Positions 24,708-33,484 of a DNA stretch of 64,000 bases are shown piece by piece (positions within the stretch are counted from its first letter, which is position 1; each line of letters opens with the position of its first letter). The stretch is from Deltaproteobacteria bacterium (GTDB taxonomy: Bacteria > Myxococcota_A > Polyangia > GCA-2747355). The notes below the pieces were generated by a model that saw only the letters and a list, made by a program, of their open reading frames with translations, did no database searches and was not told the origin of the DNA. The stretch covers positions 248,001 through 312,000 of the forward strand of contig JACKDQ010000006.1 of the NCBI GenBank assembly GCA_020633415.1. Reading direction: 5' to 3'. The translations under genes were made by a program, and so were the position numbers.

Positions 24708-26525
24708 ATGGCACCACCGCGAAACCCAGACGCTGAAGGCGACCTGCAGAGCTACCCTCTGCCGCGGCTGCTGTTCTATCTCTACAAGAAGCGATTTACA
24801 GGCCAACTGCTGATCAACGAGCGCGGACTCGAATACGCTTGCGTGTCGTACCGCGAAGGGCTGCCGGTGCGTTGCGACCTGACGTCGCGTGAGGATGTAC
24901 TCGGCGCCGTGCTACTCGAGCGCGGCGTGATCTCTCAGGATGATTTCAACCGCTCGCTGCACGAGCTAGCCAAAGGGGAGAAGCTACACGGGCGCATTCT
25001 GATGGAAATGAATGTGCTCGACGAGAAGCAGTTGGTCGACGGCCTCCGCCTACAGCTGCGACGCAAGCTCAATCGGTTGTTCTACTTGACCGAAGCAACC
25101 TTTGCACTTTACGCCGGCGATCACCCCCACGGCATAGCGGGGGAGGCTCAGCGCGTTCGGGCCGACCCGTTGTGGATCATCTTTCACGGGGTTCACAACG
25201 CGTTCGATCGCGATCGTCTCGCCCCCGAACTCGAGCGACTCAACGGCACGATGTTGCGACTGCGTCCGGAGTTCGCGCAAATCGCGCCCCGCTACAAGAT
25301 GGGTCAAGATGAAGCAGCGCTGGTCACTGCACTGACCAATCAGGCGATGCTGATCAACCAAGTCTTTGCGATCAGCAATCTGGGTCCAATGCAAACCCAA
25401 ATGTTGATCTACACGCTGTGGATCACTGAGGCGCTGATCGTCACGCGGCCGACAGCAGCTGCGCATCAGGCCGTTGGCGCTCAGCCAGCGGCGGGACAAC
25501 CACCGCGTCGATCGCCGACACCAGTGATCACTTCCGCTCCCCCCGCTGCGGCCGCGGCGTCTGCCGCTGAACCCCGACAGCGCCGACCGACGGGCGGCTC
25601 GGCCGTGCGTCGACGCCGAATCTCGCAGAGCATCGCGGGAACCCACCCCGGCCGGGCGGTTCCACCGAGTGGCGAGTCAGCCTCGATTCCGATCCCGACG
25701 TTGAACGCGCCGATCGACGAGCGCCCAGCGCGGCGATCCCAGGAGACCAGCGCGGCGCCCTCCCAGCGCTCGCCGGAGGCCGAGCAAGCTCGCCGAACGA
25801 TTCTCGAAGCCCACGCTAGTCTCGAAGAGAAGACCTATTACGAACTGCTCGGCGTCGACCGCGACGCGCCGACCACCAGCATCCGCGATGCGTACTTTGC
25901 GCTGGCCAAGCGATTCCATCCCGACCGCATGACAGCGTTGGGGCTAGCCGACGTCCAAGCTGAGGCGCAAGCCATTTTTCGCAAGATCAACGAAGCCAAC
26001 AGCGTGCTCGCCGATACCGAAAAGCGTCGCGCCTACGATGAACGATTGCGCGCGGGCGATAGTGGCGAGCCAGACGAAGCACAGCGCACGATCCAGGCCG
26101 AGATCGCCTTCCAAAAGGCGACGGTAGCCTTTCGCAAACGCGACTTCGACACCGCGCTTGCCCAGTTCAAAGAATCGACGCGGCTCAACCCTGAAGAAGG
26201 CGAACACCTCGCCTGGGTCGCCTGGACGGTCTACAGCGACCCGCGCACCAACAAAGAAGCGATCATCGCGCGCGTTAAGCAGCAGCTGCTTGAAGCGATC
26301 AAGCTTTCACCGCGCAGCGCCCAATGCCACTATTTTCTCGGCGAAGTCTACTTGGCAATGGACGATCCGGGCCGAGCGGTGACCTGCTTTAATCAAGTGC
26401 TGGAGCTCCAACCCGGCCACATCGAGGCTGAACGCCACCTACGATTGATCCGGATGCGCAAACGGCGCGACAAGAAGGAAACCGGCGAAGGCCGCGGACT
26501 GTTTTCGCGATTCCGCAAACGCTAG
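24708..26525 (+). CDS. DUF4388 (PATAN)-J-domain-TPR protein
   Basis: 605 residues. The N-terminus (1-130) is a PATAN/DUF4388 module: LPRLLFYLYKKRFTGQLLI, GLPVRCDLTSREDVLGAVLLERGVIS, LRRKLNRLFYLTEATFALY. A Pro/Ala/Arg-rich linker (about 250-360) leads to a J domain (about 375-445) with TYYELLGVDRDAP and an intact HPD in LAKRFHPDRM near 404, then TPR-like helices (about 455-590: KATVAFRKRDFDTALAQFKE, CHYFLGEVYLAMDDPGRAVTC). J domains recruit DnaK; PATAN modules are linked to gliding motility and two-component outputs. A regulatory co-chaperone is a reasonable inference. The start codon at 24708 has no strong Shine-Dalgarno. Confidence 0.85.
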   Translation: MAPPRNPDAEGDLQSYPLPRLLFYLYKKRFTGQLLINERGLEYACVSYREGLPVRCDLTSREDVLGAVLLERGVISQDDFNRSLHELAKGEKLHGRILMEMNVLDEKQLVDGLRLQLRRKLNRLFYLTEATFALYAGDHPHGIAGEAQRVRADPLWIIFHGVHNAFDRDRLAPELERLNGTMLRLRPEFAQIAPRYKMGQDEAALVTALTNQAMLINQVFAISNLGPMQTQMLIYTLWITEALIVTRPTAAAHQAVGAQPAAGQPPRRSPTPVITSAPPAAAAASAAEPRQRRPTGGSAVRRRRISQSIAGTHPGRAVPPSGESASIPIPTLNAPIDERPARRSQETSAAPSQRSPEAEQARRTILEAHASLEEKTYYELLGVDRDAPTTSIRDAYFALAKRFHPDRMTALGLADVQAEAQAIFRKINEANSVLADTEKRRAYDERLRAGDSGEPDEAQRTIQAEIAFQKATVAFRKRDFDTALAQFKESTRLNPEEGEHLAWVAWTVYSDPRTNKEAIIARVKQQLLEAIKLSPRSAQCHYFLGEVYLAMDDPGRAVTCFNQVLELQPGHIEAERHLRLIRMRKRRDKKETGEGRGLFSRFRKR

Positions 26526-26556
26526 ACCCTCGCTGCCCCCTTCGCAGACGTTGCGG

Positions 26557-26682
26557 CTAGCGCGACGTCATCGGCAGGCGAAAGCGGACAGCCAAAGTCA
26601 GCAGCCGCCGCGCGTAGCTGCGATCGACAAGCCCATTGCTGAGCCTGAGGTTGGAGAGATTGTCGGCTACGCTGTGCGCTTT
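26557..26682 (-). pseudogene. possible 3' remnant of an outer-membrane protein gene
   Basis: Downstream of the FHA-ABC gene, a 41-codon stretch without its own start ends at TAG 26557. Its reading (VADNLSNLRLSNGLVDRS, then YARRLLTLAVRFRLP) resembles the last strands of a beta-barrel protein. It might be leftover of a deleted gene, or chance. Nothing else is visible between 26526 and 26680. Confidence 0.22.
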
Positions 26683-29600
26683 ACTGTTTCGCCCAGTAGC
26701 GCCCGCGCTCCCGCCAGCGAAGCGTGATGCAGACCAGTGCAAATAACAGTAGCGCATACCCGCCGAGCACGAAAAAGCCGCGCTGCGACCGGTGCGCCAA
26801 GCGGGCTGGACCCTGTTTGTGCAGCGCCGTCGGCGTATATAGGCCGTCTTCGCTGACGACCAGCGACTCCGCGGTGTTCTCGATCAGCCCACCCATGCCG
26901 ACAAGCGATGCGCAGCGACGGTCGTCCAGCTGATCGTCTTGACCGATCAGCTGGTGCTTGTTGGGGTCGTAGCCGTGCAGACACAGCTGGCAACCGCCAG
27001 CACCTTGCTCCGCGTTCTCGCTGCAGAGTGCGTTGCGCTTGCCCTGGTCGAGCGACCAATTGAGCGCCATCGCGTAACCAGCGACGCGGCGAACAGTCTG
27101 ATCACCTTGTGGCAAGCCAAACGCCCCGGAAAATAGCACCTGCGGGATCAACAGCAACGGCACGAGGCTCATCGCCTTGTCACTGTTTCGCGCGATCGCC
27201 GAGGCCAACAATCCCAGGCCAATGCCGTTGAGCGCCGTCAGGTAGAGATTGAGAAAATGCTGGCCAAAGCTGCCAGGAACCCCAGCGATCACAAGCTGTC
27301 GACAGGCGATCAGCCCATAGGTCTTGCAGTCGTGAGAGAGCTCGGCAGTCGGCAAAATCACGCCGGGACGGAGCTGGTCGACGATCACCAGCAACATCGC
27401 CACCTGCAGTAGCGCGAAGCACTGCAGCACGACTACCTTTGAGGCGACATAGGGCAAGATCCGGAGGTTGACCATCCGTTCGCGCATGAACACCGCGCGC
27501 TCCTTGGTCAACTCGCGGGCCGCACTTGAACAACCGAACCACAAAGCCGAGAGCGACATCACCAAGAACAAGGTCGAGGTCGGCTTGGCCTCTGGATCGG
27601 GATCGGCCAGCGCCAGGCAAATCAATAACGCGATCAGCGGGGCTTGAAGCAGCAGGATCAATGTATTGCGCGTATCTTTGCCGATCGTCTCCAGATAGCG
27701 CTGACAGAGCACTGCGAACTGTCGCAAGACCCCGGTGCGCTGCGGTCGCGGACGATTGTTGGCCTTTGAACTGCCCGCCGACGCCGCGGGCAGGGCCAGC
27801 TCCGCCAAAGGGGAGTTGGCAAACCGCTGCTTGAGATCGTCGGCACTCTCAGCGGCGAAGCGCTTATAAACCTCGCTCAGTTTGTCGACGGAGAAATACC
27901 CTTCGGCCTGCGTCGGCGTGCCGTAGTAGACCAACTTGCCTTCTAACAGGAAGATCAACCCATCGACGAGATCGATCTGATCGAGCGTGTGGGTAACGGC
28001 GACGACTGTCTTGCCACGCAGGGTCAGCTCGCGAAGCAAGAGCATCATCTTCTCCTCAAGCCCCGGGTCGAGCCCACTGGTCGGCTCATCGAGCAGGACC
28101 AGCGCCGGTTCGGTCAGCAGCTCGACGGCGATGCTCACGCGCTTGCGCTGCCCGCCGGACAGCTGGCGAACCAGCTTGTCGCGGTGGTCGATCAGTTCGA
28201 GCATCGACATCACCTCATCGACGCGTTCCTGGCGCTCGATCGACGAAGCGTGTGGTGGCAGGCGAAGTCGGGCAGCGTGGGTCAGCGTACGCTCGACACT
28301 CAGCTGTTGGTGAATGATGTCGTCTTGGGGAACGTAGCCGACCAGGTGCCGCAAGGCATCACGATGACGAAAAAAGTCGATGCCATTGAGTTCAACACGA
28401 CCGGCCTCCATCGGCTCAGCGCCAACCAAGCTTCGCAACAGCGTCGACTTTCCGCAACCCGATGGCCCCAAGATGCACAAAAAGCGCCCCGGCGGCACGA
28501 CCAACGAAATGTCGTCGAGGATCGCTCGACCATCGGCCGTCACACGCCGCAGGCCGATCGCCTTGAGTTCGGTTTGCGCGCGCGTGAAATAGACGACGAG
28601 CGCATCACCCTCCCGGACCAAGATATATGGCCCGATGGCAAACTCGCTGCCGGCGATCAGCGGCGCTTGCTCGATGCGCTGCCCCGAGAAATAGGTGCCA
28701 TTTTGACTGTGGTCGCGCAGCTGAAACTCACCATCTTTGTGCTCGATGGTGGCGTGGCGTTTGGAAACGTAGAGCGAGTCCAAGACCACCTGGCATTGGC
28801 CTTGCTCGCGACCGACGACGAGCACCTGCTGGCGTTCAAGTGCAAAGCGCGCGACTTCGCTCAACTCGCGGCGCTCAAGCGCTGGAAGGGGCGCGCTACC
28901 GCCAAAGAGCGTATCGGCCTGTCGCGGCTGACGGTGGGCCCGACCTTTGACGACAACGTCGATCCGCAGACGTGGCCCGCCCTGGCCGAGTTCAACCTCC
29001 TGCTGCAAAGCAAGTTCTCGACGACTGATTCGCGCGCCAGCGATCGACGTGCCGTTGGTCGAGTCGAGATCGAACAGCGTCGCCCGCCGCGCGTCAAAAA
29101 TGACGATCTTGGCGTGGCTGTGGGAGACCAGCGGATGCTCGGCCAGTGACACGTCGGCGCTGGGATCGCGACCGATGCGGATCACAGGCTGATCGAAAAC
29201 CACCGGCTCGTTATCGCCAACCGCTACGCTGACGCTAACGCGCTGGTCCGGTCCGGCGATCACCGGCTGAACCTGGTCGGGATCGGGAACCACCGTCGAC
29301 TTGGGCTCTGCGCTTGCCGCGGCCATTCCGGCGATCGGCGTGGCTTGGCGCTCAGCGAGCGTGGTACGTGCCGCCGGGGTCTGCGCCTGGCCCGAGAGCG
29401 TCGAGAAGCGCAACCGTGGCCCACCGCGACCGAGCTCGATCACATCCCCTTCGCTGAGCGGATGGTGGCTGACCTTGGTCCCGTTGACGTAGGTACCATT
29501 GGAGCTGGTGTCGTTAAGCACGTAGCCGTCAGCGACCCGCGCGATCAGGCAGTGTCGCGCGGAAACCAGCAGATCGCGCTGAGCATCAAAAGCCAGATCG

Positions 29601-29704
29601 CAGCGCGGATCGCGCCCGATCACAAACGGTGCGTTGTGCGCACTGACTACCTGCCCCCGCCGCTCGCCGGCCAGTACCTCAAGATAGAACGTTCCTTCTT
29701 GCAC
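26681..29704 (-). CDS. ABC transporter with three N-terminal FHA domains, ATPase and permease fused
   Basis: 1007 residues, GTG start. Three FHA domains lie at about 1-95 (FVIGRDPRCDLAF, SSNGTYVNG), 150-245 (IRIGRDPSADVSL, STNGTSIAG) and 275-365 (LVVGREQGQCQVVL, SQNGTYFSG). An ABCG-like ATPase follows: Walker A GPSGCGKSTLLRS near 412, signature LSGGQRKRVSIAVE, Walker B LVLLDEPTSGLDPG, and a His switch AVTHTLDQ. From about 680 an ABC-2 type permease with six spans (LILLLQAPLIALLICLALADP; YALLLFALVCITL last). One chain is a half-transporter, so it should dimerise. FHA domains imply control by Thr phosphorylation; the substrate is unknown. Confidence 0.93.
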   Translation of the reverse strand: MQEGTFYLEVLAGERRGQVVSAHNAPFVIGRDPRCDLAFDAQRDLLVSARHCLIARVADGYVLNDTSSNGTYVNGTKVSHHPLSEGDVIELGRGGPRLRFSTLSGQAQTPAARTTLAERQATPIAGMAAASAEPKSTVVPDPDQVQPVIAGPDQRVSVSVAVGDNEPVVFDQPVIRIGRDPSADVSLAEHPLVSHSHAKIVIFDARRATLFDLDSTNGTSIAGARISRRELALQQEVELGQGGPRLRIDVVVKGRAHRQPRQADTLFGGSAPLPALERRELSEVARFALERQQVLVVGREQGQCQVVLDSLYVSKRHATIEHKDGEFQLRDHSQNGTYFSGQRIEQAPLIAGSEFAIGPYILVREGDALVVYFTRAQTELKAIGLRRVTADGRAILDDISLVVPPGRFLCILGPSGCGKSTLLRSLVGAEPMEAGRVELNGIDFFRHRDALRHLVGYVPQDDIIHQQLSVERTLTHAARLRLPPHASSIERQERVDEVMSMLELIDHRDKLVRQLSGGQRKRVSIAVELLTEPALVLLDEPTSGLDPGLEEKMMLLLRELTLRGKTVVAVTHTLDQIDLVDGLIFLLEGKLVYYGTPTQAEGYFSVDKLSEVYKRFAAESADDLKQRFANSPLAELALPAASAGSSKANNRPRPQRTGVLRQFAVLCQRYLETIGKDTRNTLILLLQAPLIALLICLALADPDPEAKPTSTLFLVMSLSALWFGCSSAARELTKERAVFMRERMVNLRILPYVASKVVVLQCFALLQVAMLLVIVDQLRPGVILPTAELSHDCKTYGLIACRQLVIAGVPGSFGQHFLNLYLTALNGIGLGLLASAIARNSDKAMSLVPLLLIPQVLFSGAFGLPQGDQTVRRVAGYAMALNWSLDQGKRNALCSENAEQGAGGCQLCLHGYDPNKHQLIGQDDQLDDRRCASLVGMGGLIENTAESLVVSEDGLYTPTALHKQGPARLAHRSQRGFFVLGGYALLLFALVCITLRWRERGRYWAKQ

Positions 29705-29804
29705 GCCCCGAGTGTACCCCCTGGCGGGGCATTCGCCGGCAAAAACGCGCAGATCGGCGGCCAGCGCTTGTCAGCGGTCCGCGCTTGGCTATAGTGGCCC
29801 CGCT

Positions 29805-31088
29805 GTGATCGCCGTCTACTTTGCCACCCTCGGATGCCGACTCAACGAAGCGGAAGTCGCCGATTGGCGCCGGAAGCTACTGCAACGCGGCCACCGCTTG
29901 GCTGCCGACGTCAGTCAGGCCGACGTTGCCGTACTAAACACCTGCGCAGTAACCGGCGAAGCGGCGCGCAAGTCGCGCAAAGCAACGCGGCGCCTGCACC
30001 GCCAGAACCCGCGCGCGAAGCTCGTACTCACCGGCTGCTTTGCCGCGCTCGAACCCACCGCGGCAGCGGAGTTGGCCGGTGTCGATCTGGTCGTGGCGAA
30101 TAGCGAAAAGGATCAACTGATCGACAGGCTATTAGCGATCGCCGAGCCGGCGTTGCCCAGGGCAGCGATGGAGCGTACGACGTCTCACCTGCATGCCGCC
30201 GTGCGCACGCGAGCCTTCGTAAAAGTTCAAGACGGCTGCCGCCACCGCTGTAGCTTCTGCATCGTCACCGTCGCGCGCGGGGCCGAGCGCAGTCGCCCGA
30301 TCGACACGGTGATCGAGCAAGTCAACGCGCTGCACGACGAGGGCTACAACGAGGTGGTCCTGTCGGGGGTTCACCTCGGTGGATACGGCGCCGACCTCAC
30401 CCCCAAACACGACCTATCCGCGCTGTGCGAAGCGCTGCTACGCCGCACGCGCGTTCCCCGCCTGCGCCTGTCCTCACTCGAGCCTTGGGAGCTCTCGCCG
30501 CGCTTGTTCGAGCTCTTTGGCGACCGGCGACTCTGTCCCCATCTACATCTGGCAGCGCAGAGCGGTTCCGATCGGATCCTGCGGCTGATGGCCCGGCGCA
30601 ACACCGTCGATGAATATCGACGACTGGTCGAGCGCGCTCATCAGCAGATCAGCGACCTCACGGTGACCTCGGATTTGATCGTTGGCTTTCCGTCAGAGAC
30701 CGAAGAAGACTTCGCGATGTCGCTCGATCTGGTTAGGCACTGCGAGTTCGCCGATGTTCACATCTTCGCCTACTCGCCGCGACCACAAACCGTTGCCGCG
30801 CGCTTGCAGCCGCTGGTTTCGGAGCAAGACAAACGGCGACGAAGTCAACGGCTGCACCAGGTGGCCGCCGAGTACAGGCAGCGTATCTTGCGCCAACAAC
30901 TCGGCCGTCAATCCGCGGTGCTCTGGGAAACCATCGACGAGCACGCCTGGGGATACACCGACAACTACCTGAGAGTCTGCGCGCACCCAGTCAAGCTGGC
31001 GATCAATCGCATCACGACGACCCGGCTGGTCGACCTCGATCCACGCGGAAATACACTGCTTGGCGAGCCGTGCCACACAGATAGCTGA
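29805..31088 (+). CDS. mtaB: MtaB-type tRNA methylthiotransferase
   Basis: Radical-SAM methylthiotransferase that converts t6A37 to ms2t6A37 in tRNA. 427 residues from GTG 29805 (MIAVYFATLGCRLNEAEV). The N-terminal domain has its three Fe-S cysteines (TLGCRLN, LNTCAVT, LTGCFA); the radical SAM triad is CRHRCSFC in VKVQDGCRHRCSFCIV; then LSGVHLGGYG, RLSSLEP, HLHLAAQSGSD and DLIVGFPSETEEDF. The C-terminal 60 residues are the TRAM-like part. MtaB is preferred over MiaB because of the RLNEAE and VHLGGYG forms. It diverges from the FHA-ABC gene. Confidence 0.92.
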   Translation: MIAVYFATLGCRLNEAEVADWRRKLLQRGHRLAADVSQADVAVLNTCAVTGEAARKSRKATRRLHRQNPRAKLVLTGCFAALEPTAAAELAGVDLVVANSEKDQLIDRLLAIAEPALPRAAMERTTSHLHAAVRTRAFVKVQDGCRHRCSFCIVTVARGAERSRPIDTVIEQVNALHDEGYNEVVLSGVHLGGYGADLTPKHDLSALCEALLRRTRVPRLRLSSLEPWELSPRLFELFGDRRLCPHLHLAAQSGSDRILRLMARRNTVDEYRRLVERAHQQISDLTVTSDLIVGFPSETEEDFAMSLDLVRHCEFADVHIFAYSPRPQTVAARLQPLVSEQDKRRRSQRLHQVAAEYRQRILRQQLGRQSAVLWETIDEHAWGYTDNYLRVCAHPVKLAINRITTTRLVDLDPRGNTLLGEPCHTDS

Positions 31089-31143
31089 TGACTTGCGGTA
31101 TCTTGCTGGCGATCAGCTAGACTATCGGTATGAGGGCCAATCG

Positions 31144-31350
31144 ATGACGATGCGGCGCATCAACCTGATTCTCTGTCTGATCGTGGTCGCGGTCGCGGTC
31201 GCGCGGTTCGCCACCGGAAACGTTATCGGGGGACTGGTCGCTAGCGCAGTGGCCGTCGTGCTGGGCTCGCTGGCGGCCGAATATCCGTTGTTCAGCCGCC
31301 TGAACCGCGTCGCTCGCTTCCTCTGGCGACGCATCAAGCGCCGGCTCTAA
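31144..31350 (+). CDS. small membrane protein, function unknown
   Basis: 68 residues from ATG 31144 with two hydrophobic stretches (NLILCLIVVAVAVARFAT and GLVASAVAVVLGSLAAEY) and a very basic tail (RVARFLWRRIKRRL). GAGGG stands 8 bases upstream of the ATG; a second Met two codons later is possible. It follows mtaB by 55 bases on the same strand and ends about 60 bases before the convergent frr gene. No family recognised; the basic tail could associate with membrane lipid or nucleic acid. Confidence 0.6.
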   Translation: MTMRRINLILCLIVVAVAVARFATGNVIGGLVASAVAVVLGSLAAEYPLFSRLNRVARFLWRRIKRRL

Positions 31351-31380
31351 CCGGTCGCTTGCGGGAGTTCGCGTCTTTTG

Positions 31381-31408
31381 AAAATCATCGCTGCCAACTG
31401 CGCAGCGA
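31381..31408 (-). terminator. probable terminator of the rpsB-tsf-pyrH-frr operon
   Basis: 7-bp stem TCGCTGC (31388-31394) with GCAGCGA (31402-31408) and a 7-base loop. On the minus strand the stem is followed by TGATTTT (31387-31381). It begins 4 bases after the frr stop. The short T-run makes it a moderate candidate. Confidence 0.5.
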
Positions 31409-31411
31409 CGG

Positions 31412-31969
31412 CTAGTCTTCGAGGATTTCGCGCTCTTTGACGGCGACCACCTCGTCAACCTTGGCGACAAAGCGGTCGGTGATCTCTTGGACCTGGGTCA
31501 GCGCGCGACGAAGATCGTCCTCGGAGATCTCTTTATCCTTTTCCAAGCTCTTGAGCATCTCGTTGCCATCGCGACGCTGGTTACGCACGGCAACCTTGGC
31601 CTCTTCGGCAAGGCGCTTGATGTCGCGAACAAGCTCCTTACGTCGCTCGCCGGTGAGCGGCGGAATCGGAATGCGGATCAGCTCTCCGTCGGAGTTGGGA
31701 TTGAGCCCAAGCGAGGACTGGATCAAGACCTTCTCGATCGCCGCGACCATCCCCTTTTCCCAAGGCTTGATGGTGATCAAACGGGGATCGGCAACTTGGA
31801 TCGCCGCAACCTGATTCAGCGGCGAGAGCGTGCCATAGTAATCGACCTTGATGCCGTCGAGCATCGCGACGTTGGCTCGCCCGGTACGACGTTTGGCAAG
31901 CTCCCGTGCAAGTGCTTCCATGGCACCGTTCATTCCCGCTTCGAGATCTTCCAACACGTCGTTAACCAT
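31412..31969 (-). CDS. frr: ribosome recycling factor
   Basis: 185 residues, the normal size. Together with EF-G it splits post-termination ribosomes. Family signatures: LAKRRTGRANVAMLDGIKVDYYG, TPLNQVA-type core (here SPLNQVAAIQV), LITIKPWEKGM, LGLNPNSDGELIRIPIPPLT and the coiled end VRNQRRDGNEMLKSLEKDKEIS. Last gene of the rpsB-tsf-pyrH-frr operon, 39 bases after pyrH, in the canonical order. Confidence 0.97.
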   Translation of the reverse strand: MVNDVLEDLEAGMNGAMEALARELAKRRTGRANVAMLDGIKVDYYGTLSPLNQVAAIQVADPRLITIKPWEKGMVAAIEKVLIQSSLGLNPNSDGELIRIPIPPLTGERRKELVRDIKRLAEEAKVAVRNQRRDGNEMLKSLEKDKEISEDDLRRALTQVQEITDRFVAKVDEVVAVKEREILED

Positions 31970-32008
31970 CTGACGCTCTCCCCTTCTTGCGCCACATTGT
32001 AGCGCAAG

Positions 32009-32728
32009 CTAGCTGTTCGCTTCGATCACTCGGCTGCCGACATCTTCTCCCGCCAACACGCGACCGATGTTGCCACCATCGGTCATCTTAAAAACGACTA
32101 GCGGAAGAGCATTGTCGCGACAAAGGGTCACCGCCGTCAAATCCATTACTTTGAGCTGCCGCTCGATTACTTCATGGTAGGTGATTTCGGCGAAACGCTT
32201 AGCGTCGGCATGAACCACGGGATCTTTGTCATAAATACCATCGACCTTGGTCGCCTTGAGCAACGCCTCGGCACCAATCTCGAGGGCCCGCAAGGCCGCC
32301 GCTGTATCGGTGGTAAAATAAGGATTTCCGGTCCCACCGGCGAGCAACACGACTTCACCAGCCTCAAGCGAAGCCACCGCACCACGACGGGTAAAGGGGT
32401 CGCAAACCTGCATTACCGGGATCGCCGAAAGCACCGGAGCGGCTTGACCCGCGCGGACAAAGGCGTCCTGCAGCGCAACGCAGTTCATCACCGTCGCCAG
32501 CATGCCCATCGTATCGGCGGCCGTGCGGTCCATGCCACTCGCCGCCCCGGTCAGGCCACGGAAGAGGTTTCCACCGCCGATCACGATCGCGATCTGCGCG
32601 CCAGCCTGACGGGCGGTGATCACCTCTTGTGCGACCCTGTCGAGTGTCTGAGGATCGACAGCGCCACCCGGGCCTTCGAGCGCCTCACCGCTGAGCTTGA
32701 GCAACACCCGCTTATAGGGTCGGGCCAC
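32009..32728 (-). CDS. pyrH: UMP kinase
   Basis: 239 residues. Phosphorylates UMP to UDP in pyrimidine nucleotide synthesis; an amino-acid kinase fold enzyme, usually hexameric and controlled by GTP/UTP. Motifs: RVLLKLSGEALEG, IVIGGGNLFRG, DTMGMLATVMNCVALQDA, LLAGGTGNPYFTTDTAAALRA and ATKVDGIYDKDP. It starts at a GTG whose first base is the last base of the tsf TAG stop (TAGTG), so translation is coupled. Confidence 0.97.
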   Translation of the reverse strand: MARPYKRVLLKLSGEALEGPGGAVDPQTLDRVAQEVITARQAGAQIAIVIGGGNLFRGLTGAASGMDRTAADTMGMLATVMNCVALQDAFVRAGQAAPVLSAIPVMQVCDPFTRRGAVASLEAGEVVLLAGGTGNPYFTTDTAAALRALEIGAEALLKATKVDGIYDKDPVVHADAKRFAEITYHEVIERQLKVMDLTAVTLCRDNALPLVVFKMTDGGNIGRVLAGEDVGSRVIEANS

Positions 32729-33387
32729 TAGCTAGCGCCGCCCGCCGCGAGCTCGGCGACCTCTTCAGCGTAGTCCTTCTTGATGACCTCGATGCCTTCG
32801 CCAACTTCCCAGCGGACAAAGCGGCGGACTTTGCAGTTTTCGCCGACCGCAGCGACCAACTCGGTGACCAGCTGGCTGATCGTCTTTTTGTTCTCTTTGA
32901 CAAACGGCTGCTCGAGCAGGCACACCTCGGCGTACCACTTCTTGATTTGGCCATCGACGATCTTCTCGAGAACGTTGTCCGGCTTGCCGCTCTCTTTGGC
33001 TTGAGCGGTGCGGATCTCGCGCTCCTTGGCGATCTCCTCGGCGGGCACTTCCTCAGGGGTCAGCCAACGCGGATTCATCGCGGCGATCTGCATGCCGAGG
33101 TCGGTCACAAAAGTGGTAAACGCGTCGGTCTTGGCGACGAAGTCGGTCTCGCAGTTGACCTCGACCAGAACGCCGATTTTACCGCCGGCGTGGATGTAGG
33201 AATGAACCAGGCCTGCCGCTGCGGTACGCCCGGCTTTCTTGGCAGCGGTCACCAGGCCCTTCTTGCGCAGGAACTCGGCTGCCTTCTCCATGTCACCGTC
33301 GCACTCGGCCAAAGCCTTCTTGCAGTCGGCAAAACCGGCCAGCGTGCGATCCCGAAGCTCTTTAACTTGAGCTGCACTAACGCTCAT
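32728..33387 (-). CDS. tsf: elongation factor Ts
   Basis: 219 residues from ATG 33387, preceded by AAGGAG at ideal spacing. Nucleotide exchange factor of EF-Tu. The N-terminal UBA-like domain reads VKELRDRTLAGFADCKKALAE, followed by LRKKGLVTAAKKAGRTAAAG and the conserved core CETDFVAKTDAF. The chain is shorter than E. coli EF-Ts (about 280) because the second core subdomain is reduced, as in many bacteria outside the gammaproteobacteria. A longer frame to 33417 lacks a ribosome-binding site and is rejected. Confidence 0.95.
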   Translation of the reverse strand: MSVSAAQVKELRDRTLAGFADCKKALAECDGDMEKAAEFLRKKGLVTAAKKAGRTAAAGLVHSYIHAGGKIGVLVEVNCETDFVAKTDAFTTFVTDLGMQIAAMNPRWLTPEEVPAEEIAKEREIRTAQAKESGKPDNVLEKIVDGQIKKWYAEVCLLEQPFVKENKKTISQLVTELVAAVGENCKVRRFVRWEVGEGIEVIKKDYAEEVAELAAGGAS

Positions 33388-33399
33388 TGATTTCTCCTT

Positions 33400-33418
33400 G
33401 GTGCCTTGCGGTGGCACC
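33400..33418 (-). promoter_or_regulatory. hairpin touching the tsf ribosome-binding site
   Basis: Inverted repeat GGTGCC (33400-33405) and GGCACC (33413-33418) with a 7-base loop; on the minus strand the stem ends directly before the AAGGAG of tsf. It could insulate or modulate tsf translation. Confidence 0.45.
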
Positions 33419-33441
33419 GCCTACATCTGTCGCAAGAAGCT

Positions 33442-33471
33442 GATCCGTCGTGAAGTTTCACACGACGGATC
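33442..33471 (-). terminator. rpsB-tsf intergenic attenuator-like hairpin
   Basis: Perfect 11-bp stem GATCCGTCGTG (33442-33452) with CACGACGGATC (33461-33471), loop of 8 bases, in the 97-base gap between rpsB and tsf. There is no T-run after it on either strand, so it is more likely a processing site or partial attenuator that lowers downstream expression than a full terminator. Confidence 0.55.
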
Positions 33472-33484
33472 GACGGTTGATGAG

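Noticed and set aside
27989..29149. 386-codon plus-strand ORF opposite the FHA-ABC gene
   Set aside because: Antisense shadow; the minus-strand gene has clear Walker, signature and FHA motifs.
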